The notes beneath the pieces were generated by a model that worked only from the letters and a program-made list of their open reading frames with translations, was not told the origin of the DNA and ran no database searches. A stretch of DNA of 64,000 bases from Brotaphodocola catenula. Its GTDB lineage: Bacteria > Bacillota > Clostridia > Lachnospirales > Lachnospiraceae. Below, in pieces: positions 8,834-18,065 of the stretch (within the stretch, counting starts at the first letter, position 1; the number at the start of each line of letters is the position of its first letter). The DNA lies in assembly GCA_020686985.1 (NCBI GenBank), contig JAJEPU010000005.1, positions 1 to 64,000 on the forward strand, written 5' to 3'. The position numbers were made by a program, and so were the translations under genes.

Positions 8834-9554
8834 CTCGTCTTCTTCCTCCGAACAGAATGATCAGACGCAGAAGTTGCAGAAGAGAAACGGCAACCGCTGC
8901 CACATACGTCAGTGCTGCCGCACCGAGCACCTTTCTCGTCTGGCCGACCTCATCGCCCCGGAGAATCCCAAGGCTGTCGAGCAGGCGCACAGCTCTCGCG
9001 GATGCATTGAACTCAACCGGAAGTGTAATCACCTGAAACAGGACTGCAAGCACAAACATCCAGATTCCAAGCTCAACAAACGGAGTCATTCCGATCAACA
9101 CGCCGAGTATAATTGCCGGCATCGCGAGCTTGCTTCCAAGGTTTGCAACCGGAACAAATGCAGAGCGCAGGCGAAGCGGGACATAGCCCACATTGTCCTG
9201 AATCGCGTGACCGCACTCATGCGCTGCGACTCCGATTGCGGAGACTGACGTCTGGTTGTACACGGACTCCGAGAGGTTGACGGTCTTCGTCCGAGGATCA
9301 TAGTGATCGGTGAGACTTCCACCAATCGGCTGAACCGTCACATCATAGATGCCCTGCGAATGTAAGAGCTGTCTTGCGACCTCCGCTCCCGTCATCCCAG
9401 TCATACTGCGAACGCGCGCATACTTGCGAAACGTTCCATTGACATGGGAGGATGCCCAGAATGAGAGCACTGCGCCGATCAGAACAAGGATCATCGTCGG
9501 GTCCCAGTACATTCCATAGTATCCATATCCACCGTAATAAGGCATGTAATTCAT
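8826..9554 (-). CDS. Putative membrane zinc metallopeptidase (YugP family)
   Basis: A 242-residue membrane protein of the neutral zinc metallopeptidase family PF04298 (B. subtilis YugP type). The zinc site HECGH is in VAAHECGHAIQ in the middle of the protein, with a membrane helix near the N-terminus (about 19-37) and others after the active site. The N-terminus is Tyr/Gly-rich. The function is unknown in general; its constant place between fmt and rsmB is a feature of clostridia. The ATG at 9554 is only two bases after AAGGAG; the ATG at 9545 is better spaced and may be the true start. Confidence 0.85.
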   Translation of the reverse strand: MNYMPYYGGYGYYGMYWDPTMILVLIGAVLSFWASSHVNGTFRKYARVRSMTGMTGAEVARQLLHSQGIYDVTVQPIGGSLTDHYDPRTKTVNLSESVYNQTSVSAIGVAAHECGHAIQDNVGYVPLRLRSAFVPVANLGSKLAMPAIILGVLIGMTPFVELGIWMFVLAVLFQVITLPVEFNASARAVRLLDSLGILRGDEVGQTRKVLGAAALTYVAAVAVSLLQLLRLIILFGGRRRDD

Positions 9555-10498
9555 TACTCCTTTCCAACTCTGCTTCCCACTTCCACGGGATATCCGCGCA
9601 GGAAGGAAGCCACATCCATCCGCTTCTTGCCCTCAAGCTGAAGACTGCAAATCTTTAACACGCCGTCTCCGGTCTGAATCGTGAACGTGTCGTGATCTGC
9701 CTCAAGCACCTCTGCCGGCTCGCCTTTTTTCGCATCTGCGGACTGAGGAAGCACCTCTGCCTCCCAGATCTTTAACATCTTTCCGTTCCAGTGTGTGTAA
9801 GCACTCGGCCACGGATTTAAACCACGCACAAGGCGCTCAATTGCAACCGCAGACATCGTCCAGTCGATCTCGCCCATCGACTTCGGGATCTTCTTTACAT
9901 AGGTCGCCTGTGCATCATCCTGAGGCACTGCCTGAATCGTGCCAGCCTCAAGTTTGTCAAGCGTCGAGAGAATCAGATCTCCGCCCATCAGACTCAAACG
10001 GTCAAACAGACTTCCGCCAGTCTCCTTTTTATCGAGCTTAATGACTGCCGTCTCAAGAATATCGCCGGTATCCATCCCCGCTGCCATCTGCATCGTCGTG
10101 ATACCGGTTTCCTCATCGCCGTTGATGACTGCCCACTGAATCGGGGAAGCCCCGCGGTACTTCGGAAGCAGGGAGGCATGGATATTCACACAGCCAAACT
10201 TCGGAAGGTCGAGAAGCTCCTGATTCAAAATCTGTCCAAACGCAATGACAACCATCACATCCGGCTTCAGCGCCCGCATCTGCTCGACAAAAGACTCCTC
10301 GCGCGCTCTGACCGGCTGATAGACCGGAATCTCATGCTGTAATGCACACTCCTTGACCGGAGACATCTGAATCGCATTTCCACGTCCCTTCGGCTTATCC
10401 GGCTGTGTCACCACACCGACAACCTCATGACGGGAGGAAATTAATGCCTCAAGCGTCGGAACCGAAAAATCCGGCGTTCCCATAAATACAATTCTCAT
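9554..10498 (-). CDS. fmt: Methionyl-tRNA formyltransferase
   Basis: Formylates initiator Met-tRNA using 10-formyl-THF. It has the N-terminal MGTPDFSVPTLEAL, the formyl-THF binding motif SLLPKYRGASPIQW around residues 109-122, and the C-terminal tRNA-binding domain. At 314 residues the length is standard. It starts one base after the def stop, the usual def-fmt pair: formylation and later removal of the formyl group. The formyl donor can be supplied by the formate-THF ligase encoded at 16.4-18.0 kb. Confidence 0.97.
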   Translation of the reverse strand: MRIVFMGTPDFSVPTLEALISSRHEVVGVVTQPDKPKGRGNAIQMSPVKECALQHEIPVYQPVRAREESFVEQMRALKPDVMVVIAFGQILNQELLDLPKFGCVNIHASLLPKYRGASPIQWAVINGDEETGITTMQMAAGMDTGDILETAVIKLDKKETGGSLFDRLSLMGGDLILSTLDKLEAGTIQAVPQDDAQATYVKKIPKSMGEIDWTMSAVAIERLVRGLNPWPSAYTHWNGKMLKIWEAEVLPQSADAKKGEPAEVLEADHDTFTIQTGDGVLKICSLQLEGKKRMDVASFLRGYPVEVGSRVGKE

Positions 10499-10499
10499 C

Positions 10500-11003
10500 T
10501 TAGTCCTCCATTTCCGGAATCACAGAGATCTCTTCCTCATCTGTACTGGTCTCCATCAGCTCGCCCTCAACACGCTCTACATAAAGGTGACCATGCAGGT
10601 GGTCGCACTCATGGCAGATGCAACGGGCGAGAAGCTCGTCTCCCTCAAGCTCAAACTGCTCCATATTCTCATCGTAGGCGCGAACCTTGACGTGATTCGG
10701 GCGGGTTACCTGACCGGACTTATTCGGAACACTCAAGCATCCCTCCGGACCGGTCTGGCTTCCGCTCTCCTCGATAATCTCCGGATTGATCAGCACATAC
10801 TGATTGCCGTCATCCACATCCATGACGATGATCTGCTTTAAGATTCCGACCTGCGGAGCCGCAAGACCGACACCGTTCGCCTCATACATCGTCTCAAACA
10901 TATCCTCGATCAGCTCTCTTGTCCGATCGGTCATCTCCTTCACCGGCTTACACTCTTTATTTAAAATCTCGTCTCCAATGACTCTGATCTGTCTGATTGC
11001 CAT
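10500..11003 (-). CDS. def: Peptide deformylase
   Basis: Removes the N-formyl group from new proteins. All three family motifs are present: GVGLAAPQVG, EGCLSVP (the Cys binds the metal) and HECDH (two metal histidines and the catalytic Glu). Start at 11003 is chosen since it gives the normal MAIRQIRVIGD beginning and has AAGGAAG nine bases upstream; an upstream in-frame start would add 13 residues without support. The resulting 167 residues is usual for the type 1 enzyme. The C-terminus is acidic. It is followed immediately by fmt. Confidence 0.96.
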   Translation of the reverse strand: MAIRQIRVIGDEILNKECKPVKEMTDRTRELIEDMFETMYEANGVGLAAPQVGILKQIIVMDVDDGNQYVLINPEIIEESGSQTGPEGCLSVPNKSGQVTRPNHVKVRAYDENMEQFELEGDELLARCICHECDHLHGHLYVERVEGELMETSTDEEEISVIPEMED

Positions 11004-11148
11004 TTTCTTTACGCTTCCTTTCTCTTCTCTTTTCTTCTGCAATTTAATCTTATGAAATTAAAAAACTCTAAAACTTATAAAATTTGAACCTGCAAACGAA
11101 AACCTATAAGGCTGAAACTTATAAAGTCCAAATTTACGAAACTCCAAG
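11004..11148. other. A-rich spacer with degenerate short repeats
   Basis: The gap between priA and def is A/T-rich on the plus strand and holds several imperfect copies of a short unit: AAACTTATAAA occurs at 11071-11081 and again at 11115-11125, with weaker variants (cttatgaaa, cctataagg, gttatgaaa) between and beside them at roughly 22-base steps. No clear promoter or terminator is seen. Confidence 0.4.
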
Positions 11149-13266
11149 TTATGAAAAATCATATTGGATCGTCAGCCGTCTGCAACTGTCTGTCTCGTCC
11201 CAGCGCATCTGAACATATTTTTGGATTTTTATAAGTATATCATAATTTTGCTGTTTCATATATAAAATTTTTCTGTAAATATCATTAACTTTGTAGACCG
11301 GAGCCGGAACTGGTCCGATCACGATCGTCTGATCCCCAAAATGCTTCTGCACCGCCATAGCGATCGAATCCATGATCCGTGCAAGCAGTTCCTCCTCTTT
11401 TCCCGCAGTCTGAATGCTCAACATATGGCAGGCAGGCGGGTAATGCATGAGTCTGCGAAACCGCATCTCCTGGCGAAAAAATTCGCCGTAATCCTGACGA
11501 GATGCCGTCTGAATCGTGTAGTGATCCGGCATATATGTCTGAATCACCGCGATTCCGGGCTTTTCGGCACGTCCCGCGCGCCCTGAAGCCTGCACGAGAA
11601 GCTGGAATGTCCGCTCCGCGCTTCGGTAATCCGGCGCGTAGAGAGAGACATCAGCCGCAAGAATCCCGACGAGCGTCACATCCGGAAAATCATGCCCTTT
11701 GACGATCATCTGTGTCCCGATCAGAATGTCCGCCTGATGTTTCGAGAATGCGGACAGGATCTTCTCATGACCGCCCTTTTTTGAGGTCGTATCAAGATCC
11801 ATCCGAAGAATCCTGGCTTTCGGAAACATCCTTCCCGCCATCTCCTCGATCTTCTGCGTCCCAACCCCGAAGCCTGCCAGATACGGGGAACCGCAGGTCG
11901 GACAGGTCTTTGGCATCGCGATCGCATAGCCACAGTAATGGCAGACGAGGCGCGAGTGGTTGTGGAGCGTCAGCGAGACGTCGCAGTGCGGGCACTTGAC
12001 TGCCTCCCCGCACGAACGGCAAGAGACGAAGTTTGAGTATCCTCTGCGGTTCATAAACAGCATGATCTGCTCGTTCTTTTCAAGGCGATCCTCGATCAGC
12101 TGCTGAAGCCTCCGGCTGAAAATCGAGCGGTTTCCATCTGCCATCTCCTGACGCAGATCGACGACCTCCGTGACAGCAAGTGTCTTCGCAACTGCGCGGT
12201 GCGGAAGTTCCAGCAATCGGTAAATCCCGACTCTCGCCTTCTCATAAGCCTCGACCGACGGGGTCGCAGAACCCATGACGAACATCGCGTCGTGCATGCG
12301 CGCGAGGTGCTCTGCAACCTCTCTCGCATGATACCGCGGGGTGACCTCACTCTTGTACGCACCCTCCTGCTCCTCATCCATCACGATGAGTCCGAGATTT
12401 GCAAACGGCGTAAAGAGTGCGGACCTTGCACCGATCATGATGTCGGTCTCCCCTCGCCTTGCACGCTCAAACTGGTCAAATCGCTCCCCCTCGGAAAGTC
12501 TTGAATGCATCACGCAGACCCGGTCACCAAACCGGCGGTAAAAGCGCATCACCGTCTGGTACGTCAGCGAGATCTCCGGAATCAGCACAATGACCTGACG
12601 CCTCGAGCGGAGCACATAGTCGATCATCTCCATGTAAACCTCAGTTTTTCCGCTTCCGGTGACTCCGTAGAGCAGAAACGGCTTTCTCTCACTCTCATCG
12701 TAATACGCCTGAAAGATGTCGACCGCGTCCTGCTGATCCTCGTTGAGCATAACCCTCCCCGGCGATTTCTGTGCTCCGTCTTCTCCGTTCTGATTTTCTG
12801 GTTCACTTTGTATTCCCAAATTGTCCGGACTTAACCCCTCAAGACCTGCTGACCCTTTTTGATCTGAACTTTCCGCGATCGGAATTCCAGTCACCGACTG
12901 CACGACATTCTTATTTCGTGCCTTGACCTTGCGCTTAACCGGAAGCACGGTCTTTAGCGCCTGATTCATCGTCGAGCCGTAGCGCTCTTTCATCCACCAT
13001 GCAAGCTCAATGAGTTTTGAGTCCGCAGTCACTCCTCTCTCCGGCACCGAGTCGATCGCCTTGATCTTTGTCACCTCATAGTCCGCGTGGTCTGTGATCT
13101 CGACGACATAGCCTTTTCTGATCCGGTTCCCCGAACCAAAAGGAACGCAGACCTGCGTCCCGATCCGGACCTGCCCGAGAAGATTCTCGGGAATCCGGTA
13201 CTGAAACACACGGTCTACGTTTTCATGGGAAATATCTATAATAATACTGGCATATAAATCTGCCAT
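11149..13266 (-). CDS. priA: Primosomal protein N' (replication restart helicase)
   Basis: Superfamily 2 helicase that reloads the replisome at stalled forks. The N-terminal fork-binding domain (about 1-115) is followed by a low-complexity linker, the helicase core with Walker A GVTGSGKTEVY (about 203) and a DEEQ box, and two zinc sites made by the cysteine pairs in CRSCGEAVKCPHCD and CHYCGYAIAMPKTCPTC. The length of 705 residues is close to the norm. It is the first gene of the def-fmt cluster, its usual location, and is separated from def by a 145-base spacer. Confidence 0.97.
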   Translation of the reverse strand: MADLYASIIIDISHENVDRVFQYRIPENLLGQVRIGTQVCVPFGSGNRIRKGYVVEITDHADYEVTKIKAIDSVPERGVTADSKLIELAWWMKERYGSTMNQALKTVLPVKRKVKARNKNVVQSVTGIPIAESSDQKGSAGLEGLSPDNLGIQSEPENQNGEDGAQKSPGRVMLNEDQQDAVDIFQAYYDESERKPFLLYGVTGSGKTEVYMEMIDYVLRSRRQVIVLIPEISLTYQTVMRFYRRFGDRVCVMHSRLSEGERFDQFERARRGETDIMIGARSALFTPFANLGLIVMDEEQEGAYKSEVTPRYHAREVAEHLARMHDAMFVMGSATPSVEAYEKARVGIYRLLELPHRAVAKTLAVTEVVDLRQEMADGNRSIFSRRLQQLIEDRLEKNEQIMLFMNRRGYSNFVSCRSCGEAVKCPHCDVSLTLHNHSRLVCHYCGYAIAMPKTCPTCGSPYLAGFGVGTQKIEEMAGRMFPKARILRMDLDTTSKKGGHEKILSAFSKHQADILIGTQMIVKGHDFPDVTLVGILAADVSLYAPDYRSAERTFQLLVQASGRAGRAEKPGIAVIQTYMPDHYTIQTASRQDYGEFFRQEMRFRRLMHYPPACHMLSIQTAGKEEELLARIMDSIAMAVQKHFGDQTIVIGPVPAPVYKVNDIYRKILYMKQQNYDILIKIQKYVQMRWDETDSCRRLTIQYDFS

Positions 13267-13374
13267 TCATTCACCTCTTTTTGCTCGCCCAGTTTCCCAG
13301 TTTCGCAACTTTCCAGTTAGCGTTTTTGCCGATCCTTCACACCTTCGTATTCCAAATCGGCTTTACCTCTTTAT

Positions 13375-14751
13375 CTATTTTAAGAGCTGGGATGCAAGTT
13401 CCTGAAGTTTCATGCTGTTTGAGCCCTTTAAGAGCACACAATCGCCCGGCTGAAGCGTCTTTGCAACTGCCTCAAAGAGTGCCTCGCGCTCTTCCACATC
13501 AAAGTGATGGCAGTCACAGCCGACATTTGCCTCTTTTGCGCCCTCCTCGATCTCTCTTGCGAGTTCTCCGAATGTAAAGAGCACATCGACCGGATGGTCG
13601 GCAAGAAAGGTTCCGATCTCCCGGTGGAAGCGCGGGCTCTGCTCGCCAAGCTCCTTCATATCTGCGAGTACCGCAATATGGCGCTTTGCACTCTTCATCG
13701 AGTCGAGCACCTCAAGTCCTGCCATCATCGATGCCGGGCTTGCGTTGTAGGTGTCATCAATCACGGTCACTCCGTCCGCTCTCCGGTAAATCTGCTGGCG
13801 GTTCTTAAATCCGTGGAACTCGCTGAGTTTCTCGGAAGCCTTCTCAAGCGGAACGCCGCAGGCATCTGCGACAGCAAGTGCAGACATCGCATCAAGCACA
13901 TGATGGCGACCCATCACCGACAGGCGCACCGGAATGCGCTTTCCGTTGCAGACTGCCACAAACGACGGACAACCGTCCTCAAGCACAATGTCCTCGGCGC
14001 GGTACTGACACTTCTCCCCGGTTCCGTAGTATACGGTGCGAAGTCCGTCTCTCGCCTTCTGATCTTTTAACAGCGGATCATCGCCATTTAAAATCAGCAG
14101 ACCGCCATCTGGCATTCCATCCTGAATCGTCAGCTTCTCTCTGCGGATATTCTCCTGACTTCCAAGCTGTTCAATATGGGCAACGCCGATGTTCGTGATC
14201 ACCGCCATATCGACTCTCGCGATCTGAGCAATCACGGTCAGCTCGCCCGGAAGGCTCATTCCAAGCTCGAGAACACCGACCTCATCCTGACTTGAGATCT
14301 CGGAGATCGTGATCGGAACTCCGATCTGGCTGTTCGCATTTCCCGGTGTCTTGAAGACCTGATACTTCGCTGAGAGCGCCGTCGCAATCATCTCTCTCGT
14401 CGTCGTCTTTCCGACGCTTCCGGTCACTCCGACAAGCGGAATGTGCAATCTCTCTCTCAAGTAGACACCGATTGCCTGAAGTGCTTTCTTCGTATCCTCA
14501 ACGCGAATCCACGGATGCACATCGTCCATTGCGTCATGCTCCGACGTCAGCGTGGCAACTGCCCCCGCCTCAAATGCGCCTGCGATAAAGCGATGCGCGT
14601 CAACTCTCTCTCCGATCAACGGGACAAAGAGATCTGCTCCCGCCATCTCCTTCGAGTTCGTGCTGATATGGGAAAGCGTCAGATTCTCCTCTCCGCACAG
14701 AAGTCTGCCACCGGTTGCCTTCACAATGTCTGATACGGTTATCTGTTCCAT
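13375..14751 (-). CDS. murF: UDP-N-acetylmuramoyl-tripeptide--D-alanyl-D-alanine ligase
   Basis: Adds D-Ala-D-Ala to the UDP-MurNAc-tripeptide, the last cytoplasmic step of the peptidoglycan precursor. The Mur ligase ATP loop is GVTGSVGKTTTRE (about 109-121), followed by the central EMGMS-like LELGMSLPGE and the C-terminal DDTYNASP motif. The length is 458 residues. The start overlaps murE by 13 bases, so the two are co-translated. Downstream is priA, with no clear terminator between. Confidence 0.97.
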   Translation of the reverse strand: MEQITVSDIVKATGGRLLCGEENLTLSHISTNSKEMAGADLFVPLIGERVDAHRFIAGAFEAGAVATLTSEHDAMDDVHPWIRVEDTKKALQAIGVYLRERLHIPLVGVTGSVGKTTTREMIATALSAKYQVFKTPGNANSQIGVPITISEISSQDEVGVLELGMSLPGELTVIAQIARVDMAVITNIGVAHIEQLGSQENIRREKLTIQDGMPDGGLLILNGDDPLLKDQKARDGLRTVYYGTGEKCQYRAEDIVLEDGCPSFVAVCNGKRIPVRLSVMGRHHVLDAMSALAVADACGVPLEKASEKLSEFHGFKNRQQIYRRADGVTVIDDTYNASPASMMAGLEVLDSMKSAKRHIAVLADMKELGEQSPRFHREIGTFLADHPVDVLFTFGELAREIEEGAKEANVGCDCHHFDVEEREALFEAVAKTLQPGDCVLLKGSNSMKLQELASQLLK

Positions 14752-16202
14752 TTGCTTACCACCTCTTCTACGACCGCACGATCTAAGAACGGATAGCGGA
14801 CGCCTTCAATCTCCTGATAATTTTCATGTCCCTTGCCGATGATCGCAATCATATCCCCCGGCTCTGAGTGTGTGATGCTGTATTCAATCGCCTCGCGACG
14901 ATCCGGGATCTCAAGGAAGGCTCCACCGGTCTTCTCGATGCTTCCGCGAATGTCCGCAAGAATATCCTCGACCTTCTCAAATCGAGAGTTGTCTGCGGTG
15001 AGGATCGACAGATCTGCCATGCGTCCGCCGATCTCGCCCATCGAGTAACGGCGCTCCTTCGAGCGGTTTCCGCCACAGCCGAAGACCACGACGAGACGCT
15101 TCGGATGATACTCGCGCAGAGTCTCAAGAAGGCTCTCCATGCTGACTGCATTGTGCGCGTAATCGACGATCACGCAGCACTGCTCTGAGGTATAGACAAT
15201 CTCCATTCTGCCGTCGATCTTTAAGTGCTCAAGCGCATGCTGAAGTTTCTCTGCCGGAACTCCTGCCTTGAGCGCAACTGCGGATGCAGAAAGCGCATTG
15301 TAGACGTTGAATTTTCCCGGGATGTTGACTCTGACCGGAATCTCATGGGCTCCGCGGATGTCAAACTCGATTCCGACAAAATCCGGCTCCGACACATAGT
15401 GGAGGTTCTCTGCCTGGTACGTCGCATTTGCGCCCATGCCAAATCCCGCCCACTCGCACGGAATGTCCTTCACAATCTCCTCGAAATGCTCATCGTCAAC
15501 ATTGACAAGCGCAAACCTGCTCTGTACAAAGATCTGCTTCTTGTAGTACAGATACTCTGCAAAATCCGCATGCTCATCCGGTCCGATGTGATCCGGGGAA
15601 ATGTTCGTGAAAATTCCATAGTCAAATGTGATTCCGGCTACGCGGTACATCTTAAATGCCTGGGAGGAAACCTCCATCACACAGCAGTCGCATCCCTCCT
15701 CGACCATCTGAGCGAAATAGCGATGCAGATCATAGGACTCCGGTGTCGTGTTCATCGTCGGGTAGTGATCCTCACCGATGTAAACTCCGTTCGTTCCGAT
15801 CATTCCGGTCTTTTTTCCGGCTGTCTCCATGATCTTTCGGATCATGTGCGTCGTCGTCGTCTTTCCCTTTGTTCCGGTCACTCCGATCATCAGAAGCTTC
15901 TCTGCCGGATAGCCAAAGCGTGCTCCTGAGAGCTTTGCAAGCGCCTCTCTTCCCGACTTTACAAGAAGTACGGTCACACCCTCCGGAACTTCTACCGGAC
16001 GCTCCGTCACGAGAACCCGGCATCCTGCCTCAAGTACCTGCGGAATGTAATCATGGGAATCTCTCTTCGTTCCCTTCATGCAGACAAACACCGTCTTCGG
16101 TGCCGCCTTTCTGGAATCATAGACAACCTCGTCCACTTCCTCCTCCACACTGCCACTAAGCAGTGTGTAATCCAGCTTATCCAGCCAGTCTCTGATCTTC
16201 AT
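14739..16202 (-). CDS. murE: MurE-type UDP-MurNAc-tripeptide ligase (divergent motifs)
   Basis: Adds the third amino acid to UDP-MurNAc-L-Ala-D-Glu. The ATP loop GVTGTKGKTTTTH (about 107-119), NTTPES and the C-terminal GKGHENYQ motif are present; 487 residues is normal. Two signature positions differ from the textbook enzyme: the DNPR motif that selects meso-diaminopimelate reads DNSR, and the usual VSSHA reads VSSQA. The Arg that contacts DAP is kept, so DAP is still the likely substrate, but this may be a divergent paralogue and another murE may exist elsewhere in the genome (inference). It overlaps murF by 13 bases. Confidence 0.9.
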   Translation of the reverse strand: MKIRDWLDKLDYTLLSGSVEEEVDEVVYDSRKAAPKTVFVCMKGTKRDSHDYIPQVLEAGCRVLVTERPVEVPEGVTVLLVKSGREALAKLSGARFGYPAEKLLMIGVTGTKGKTTTTHMIRKIMETAGKKTGMIGTNGVYIGEDHYPTMNTTPESYDLHRYFAQMVEEGCDCCVMEVSSQAFKMYRVAGITFDYGIFTNISPDHIGPDEHADFAEYLYYKKQIFVQSRFALVNVDDEHFEEIVKDIPCEWAGFGMGANATYQAENLHYVSEPDFVGIEFDIRGAHEIPVRVNIPGKFNVYNALSASAVALKAGVPAEKLQHALEHLKIDGRMEIVYTSEQCCVIVDYAHNAVSMESLLETLREYHPKRLVVVFGCGGNRSKERRYSMGEIGGRMADLSILTADNSRFEKVEDILADIRGSIEKTGGAFLEIPDRREAIEYSITHSEPGDMIAIIGKGHENYQEIEGVRYPFLDRAVVEEVVSKWNR

Positions 16203-16229
16203 GATTTTGATTCCTTTCCCTGCATCATT

Positions 16230-16290
16230 TTTAAAAATGGGGAATCTCTCTGATTTCCTGTGTCGTTTGAAGACAAATCAGAGAGATTCT
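16230..16290 (-). terminator. Intrinsic terminator after formate-THF ligase gene
   Basis: A perfect 15-bp stem: GAATCTCTCTGATTT (16242-16256) pairs with AAATCAGAGAGATTC (16275-16289). On the minus strand it is followed by a T-rich stretch (16230-16236). It lies between the end of fhs and the start of murE, so it separates the two transcripts. Confidence 0.8.
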
Positions 16291-16358
16291 TTCTACTTTT
16301 GTTTTGTTAATTAAATGGGAACTGTCCGGTATTCTGTACTTCGCAGTTCCGTTAAATT

Positions 16359-18029
16359 TTAGAACAGACCCGTGATCACACCGTCATCGGTCACATCGAT
16401 TCCGTCTGCTGCCGGCTTCTTTGGCAGTCCCGGCATTGTCATAATTGCACCGGTCAGAACAACGACAAAGCCTGCGCCTGCGGATACATACGCGTCGCGC
16501 ACATTGATCTTGAATCCGGTCGGACGTCCGAGCTTCTTCTGATCGTCAGACAGAGAATACTGCGTCTTTGCCATACAAATCGGGAAATTGCCAAAGCCCA
16601 TCTGCTCGATCTGTGCGAGTGCCTTCTGTGCTGCCGGTGCATAGGTCACACCGTCTGCGCCGTAGATCTCGCCTGCAATCGTCTCGATCTTGTTCTTTAA
16701 GCTCATATCATCCGGATAGAGTGGATGGTAATTGCTCTCCTTGTACTCAAGCGTCTTGAGTACTTTTTCTGCAAGAGCCTGACCGCCCTCACCGCCTTTT
16801 GCCCATACCTCGGAAAGTGCAAACTCACAGCCACGACGCTCGCAGAATGTGCGGATAAACTCATACTCTGCCTCGGTGTCGGTGACAAATGAGTTTAAGG
16901 TCACAACAACCGGCACGCCGAATTTCTGGATGTTCTCGATGTGCTTCTCAAGATTGACAATTCCCTTTTTCAGTGCGTCGAGGTTCTCCTCAGCAAGGTC
17001 GGTCTTCGGAACACCGCCGTTGTACTTGAGCGCACGAACCGTTGCGACGAGGACAACCGCATCCGGCTTCAGATCTGCCATCCGGCACTTGATATCAAAG
17101 AACTTCTCAGCTCCCAAATCAGCACCAAATCCTGCCTCGGTGATCGTGATGTCCGCTAACTTTAAAGCGGTCTTTGTCGCACGCACGCTGTTGCATCCAT
17201 GTGCGATGTTTGCAAACGGTCCACCATGTACAAGTGCACCCGTATGCTCAAGCGTCTGAATCATGTTCGGCTTGATTGCGTCCTTCAAAAGGGCTGCCAT
17301 TGCACCGACTGCATTCAGATCCTTTGCCGTCACCGGCTCTCCCGCATAATTATATGCAACGATGATCTTGCCGAGGCGCTCTTTGAGATCCTTCATATCG
17401 TTTGCGAGGCAGAGGATTGCCATAATCTCGGATGCAACTGTGATGACAAAATGATCCTCGCGCACAACGCCGTCCGCCTTGGCACCAAGACCGACTACGA
17501 TGTTTCTGAGCACACGATCATTCATATCAAGGCAACGCTTCCAGAGGATCTGTCTCGTATCGATTCCAAGTGCATTTCCCTGCTGAATGTGGTTATCCAA
17601 AAGCGCTGCTAACAGGTTGTTTGCAGAGGTGATCGCATGAAAGTCACCGGTGAAATGCAGGTTTAAATCCTCCATCGGCACAACCTGAGCGTAACCACCG
17701 CCGGCTGCTCCACCCTTGATTCCAAAGCACGGTCCGAGGGACGGCTCTCTCAGAGCGATCATCGTCTTGTAACCAAGTCTCGTGAGCGCGTCTGCAAGTC
17801 CGATGCTCGTCGTCGTCTTTCCCTCTCCTGCCGGAGTCGGGTTGATTGCAGTTACGAGAACGAGTCTTCCGTCTTTCTTGTCTTTTACCTTTTTCCAGAG
17901 GTCATCCGTCAGTTTCGTCTTGTACTTTCCGTAAAGTTCCAGATCATCTTCCGAGATTCCGTAACTCTCTGCCACTTCCTTGATCGGCATCATCACCGAC
18001 TCCTGTGCAATTTCAATATCCGTTTTCAT
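16359..18029 (-). CDS. fhs: Formate--tetrahydrofolate ligase
   Basis: ATP-dependent synthesis of 10-formyl-THF from formate, feeding purine synthesis, initiator-tRNA formylation and, in acetogens, the methyl branch of the Wood-Ljungdahl pathway. The ATP site [13 protein letters not shown] (about 65-77) and [26 protein letters not shown] region (about 94-115) are conserved, and 556 residues is the normal length. No other Wood-Ljungdahl genes are in the window, so acetogenesis cannot be claimed. It is only 36 bases after the ftsK stop and has its own strong ribosome site, suggesting co-transcription with ftsK and termination at the hairpin near 16.26 kb. Confidence 0.97.
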   Translation of the reverse strand: MKTDIEIAQESVMMPIKEVAESYGISEDDLELYGKYKTKLTDDLWKKVKDKKDGRLVLVTAINPTPAGEGKTTTSIGLADALTRLGYKTMIALREPSLGPCFGIKGGAAGGGYAQVVPMEDLNLHFTGDFHAITSANNLLAALLDNHIQQGNALGIDTRQILWKRCLDMNDRVLRNIVVGLGAKADGVVREDHFVITVASEIMAILCLANDMKDLKERLGKIIVAYNYAGEPVTAKDLNAVGAMAALLKDAIKPNMIQTLEHTGALVHGGPFANIAHGCNSVRATKTALKLADITITEAGFGADLGAEKFFDIKCRMADLKPDAVVLVATVRALKYNGGVPKTDLAEENLDALKKGIVNLEKHIENIQKFGVPVVVTLNSFVTDTEAEYEFIRTFCERRGCEFALSEVWAKGGEGGQALAEKVLKTLEYKESNYHPLYPDDMSLKNKIETIAGEIYGADGVTYAPAAQKALAQIEQMGFGNFPICMAKTQYSLSDDQKKLGRPTGFKINVRDAYVSAGAGFVVVLTGAIMTMPGLPKKPAADGIDVTDDGVITGLF

Positions 18030-18065
18030 AGACTTTCCTCCTTTGATAAGGGACTTGTTTGTTGA

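Noticed and set aside
16359..18029. Acetogenesis locus
   Set aside because: Only formate-THF ligase is present; the other Wood-Ljungdahl genes are missing from the window, and the enzyme is common in non-acetogens.
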